Positions 4,278-5,276 of a stretch of DNA of 5,276 nucleotides are shown piece by piece. Each line of letters begins with the position of its first letter. Positions within the stretch are counted from its first letter, which is position 1. Below the pieces are notes generated by a model. That model made no database searches. It was not told the DNA's origin and saw nothing but the letters and a program-made list of their open reading frames with translations. The stretch lies in contig JALOMZ010000172.1 in the NCBI GenBank assembly GCA_025455205.1, positions 1-5,276 of the forward strand, in the 5' to 3' direction. Origin of the DNA: Chitinophagaceae bacterium. Its GTDB lineage: Bacteria; Bacteroidota; Bacteroidia; Chitinophagales; Chitinophagaceae. The position numbers and the translations under genes were made by a program.

Positions 4278-5276
4278 TTATTGCCTGTCGTCGTTGTTGC
4301 CATTCTGCGGATTGAGGTTCAGCGGGTAGCCATACACCCCTTCAAAGCCGGGATAGATACCTTCCAGCCTTACGGTGCCGCGGGCACTGCCCAGCATCTT
4401 CATCAGCTCTTCTACAGAACGCACCGGCTGGTTGTTTACACTGGTGATCACAAAATCTTTCTGCATACGGGTGTTGCCCAGCAGGCCTTCGCCCAGGTTC
4501 ACCACCCGCACACCACCGGCGATGCCATATTTTTCAGCATCGGCCTTGGAAACGGTTGCCAGCTCAGCGCCCAGTTTTTCTTTCAGGTCGGAGGCGGGAT
4601 CATTCTTCACCAGGTCGTAGTTGCCCGACCTGTTCTTCAGCGTTACAGTGGCGGTTTTGCTCACCCCACCGCGCTTGTAGGTGATCACCACCTTATCGCC
4701 AGGCTTGTAGTTGGCCACTTGCTCCACCATCTCGGAGCCGGCAGTTACCTTCACCCCGTTGATGGCGGTGATATAGTCGCCCTTCTTGATGCCGGCCTCG
4801 GCGGCTGCACCGCCTTCGGGCACATTAAGCACATACACGCCTTCGCCCTGGGCAATGCCAGCCTTCCTGAATTCTTCGTCGCTGGCATCGTCGCGCATGT
4901 ATTCTATGCCCAGGTAGGCCCGCTGCACGGCACCGTACTTGATAAGGTCGCCGGTGATCTTGCGGACAATATTCACCGGAATAGCATAGCTGTAGCCGGC
5001 ATAGGAGCCGGTTTGGGAAGCAATGGCCGAGTTGATGCCCACCAGTTTGCCCTCGGTGTCTACCAGGGCACCACCGCTGTTGCCCTGGTTTACGGCTGCA
5101 TCGGTCTGGATGAACGATTCAATGGGCGTGTTGCTTTTGCGGCCGTTAAGGCCCAGGGTGCGGGCCTTAGCACTCACAATACCGGCTGTTACGGTTACAT
5201 CGAGGCTCCAGGGATATCCGATGGCCAGTACCCACTGGCCCAGCTTCACGTCATCGCTGTTGCCCCACACTATATA
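4278..5276 (-). CDS. htrA: HtrA/DegP-type (Do family) periplasmic serine protease, 5' end cut by the window
   Basis: The visible 332 residues are the C-terminal two thirds of an envelope protein-quality protease that degrades or refolds misfolded periplasmic proteins. The frame is open to the window edge, and the conserved VWGNSDDVKLGQWVLAIGYP region is internal to the protease domain. The true start, the signal peptide and the catalytic His and Asp therefore lie beyond 5276. The nucleophile is present in GNSGGAL (Ser codon at 5076-5078), as is SYAIPVN of the substrate-binding region (about 4971-4991). A first PDZ domain spans roughly 4915-4640, with YLGIEY at its start and IKKGDYITAING in its core. 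A second, more divergent PDZ-like domain (about 4580-4330) contains VITSVNNQPV. The tail ends in NNDDRQ. In Bacteroidota such proteins usually have about 480-510 residues, so roughly 150-180 are missing. The GTG at 5270 should not be taken as a start. Confidence 0.93.
   Translation of the reverse strand, partial: YIVWGNSDDVKLGQWVLAIGYPWSLDVTVTAGIVSAKARTLGLNGRKSNTPIESFIQTDAAVNQGNSGGALVDTEGKLVGINSAIASQTGSYAGYSYAIPVNIVRKITGDLIKYGAVQRAYLGIEYMRDDASDEEFRKAGIAQGEGVYVLNVPEGGAAAEAGIKKGDYITAINGVKVTAGSEMVEQVANYKPGDKVVITYKRGGVSKTATVTLKNRSGNYDLVKNDPASDLKEKLGAELATVSKADAEKYGIAGGVRVVNLGEGLLGNTRMQKDFVITSVNNQPVRSVEELMKMLGSARGTVRLEGIYPGFEGVYGYPLNLNPQNGNNDDRQ

Noticed and set aside
3869..4303. 144-codon minus-strand open frame downstream of the protease
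   Set aside because: It runs through the protease terminator stem, ATCTGCG copy B and unit 3, and overlaps the end of the protease gene.

Overview
The window looks like chromosomal DNA from a Bacteroidota bacterium, most likely a moderately GC-rich member of the Chitinophagaceae or a near relative. The case rests on a DUF4294 protein, a BshB1-type bacillithiol deacetylase, a DesA3-like desaturase and a Bacteroidota-style HtrA protease, together with TAnnTTTG promoter elements and start codons without clear Shine-Dalgarno sequences. No database search was possible, so the taxonomic level is an inference.

Layout. Positions 1-50 hold the intrinsic terminator of an upstream + strand gene that is not in the window. 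A secreted DUF4294 protein of unknown function follows (139-750, +). The gap from 751 to 1192 has no gene and is filled with several families of short tandem repeats, nearly all with a 7-nt period. The last of these families ends 10 bp before a TAnnTTTG promoter element that lies almost on top of the start codon of bshB1 (1193-1921, +). A separate promoter then serves a membrane fatty-acid desaturase (2018-3094, +), which ends in a strong terminator. A gene-free stretch of about 1.1 kb (3161-4198) holds a tandem array of about 235-bp units. Each unit is built from four small CCC/GGG hairpins, and the array also contains two copies of an ATCTGCG-type dispersed repeat. The window closes with a convergent, 5'-truncated HtrA/DegP-type periplasmic protease (4278 to beyond 5276, -) with its own terminator.

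How the parts relate. The four proteins do not form an obvious pathway: one secreted unknown, one cytosolic thiol-biosynthesis enzyme, one membrane lipid desaturase and one envelope protease. bshB1 and the desaturase are co-directional and only 96 bp apart, but the desaturase has its own promoter element. The most unusual content is non-coding: the heptad cluster next to the bshB1 promoter, and the tandem hairpin array between two convergent terminators. No complete new multi-gene system, CRISPR array, tRNA, rRNA or insertion sequence was recognised.
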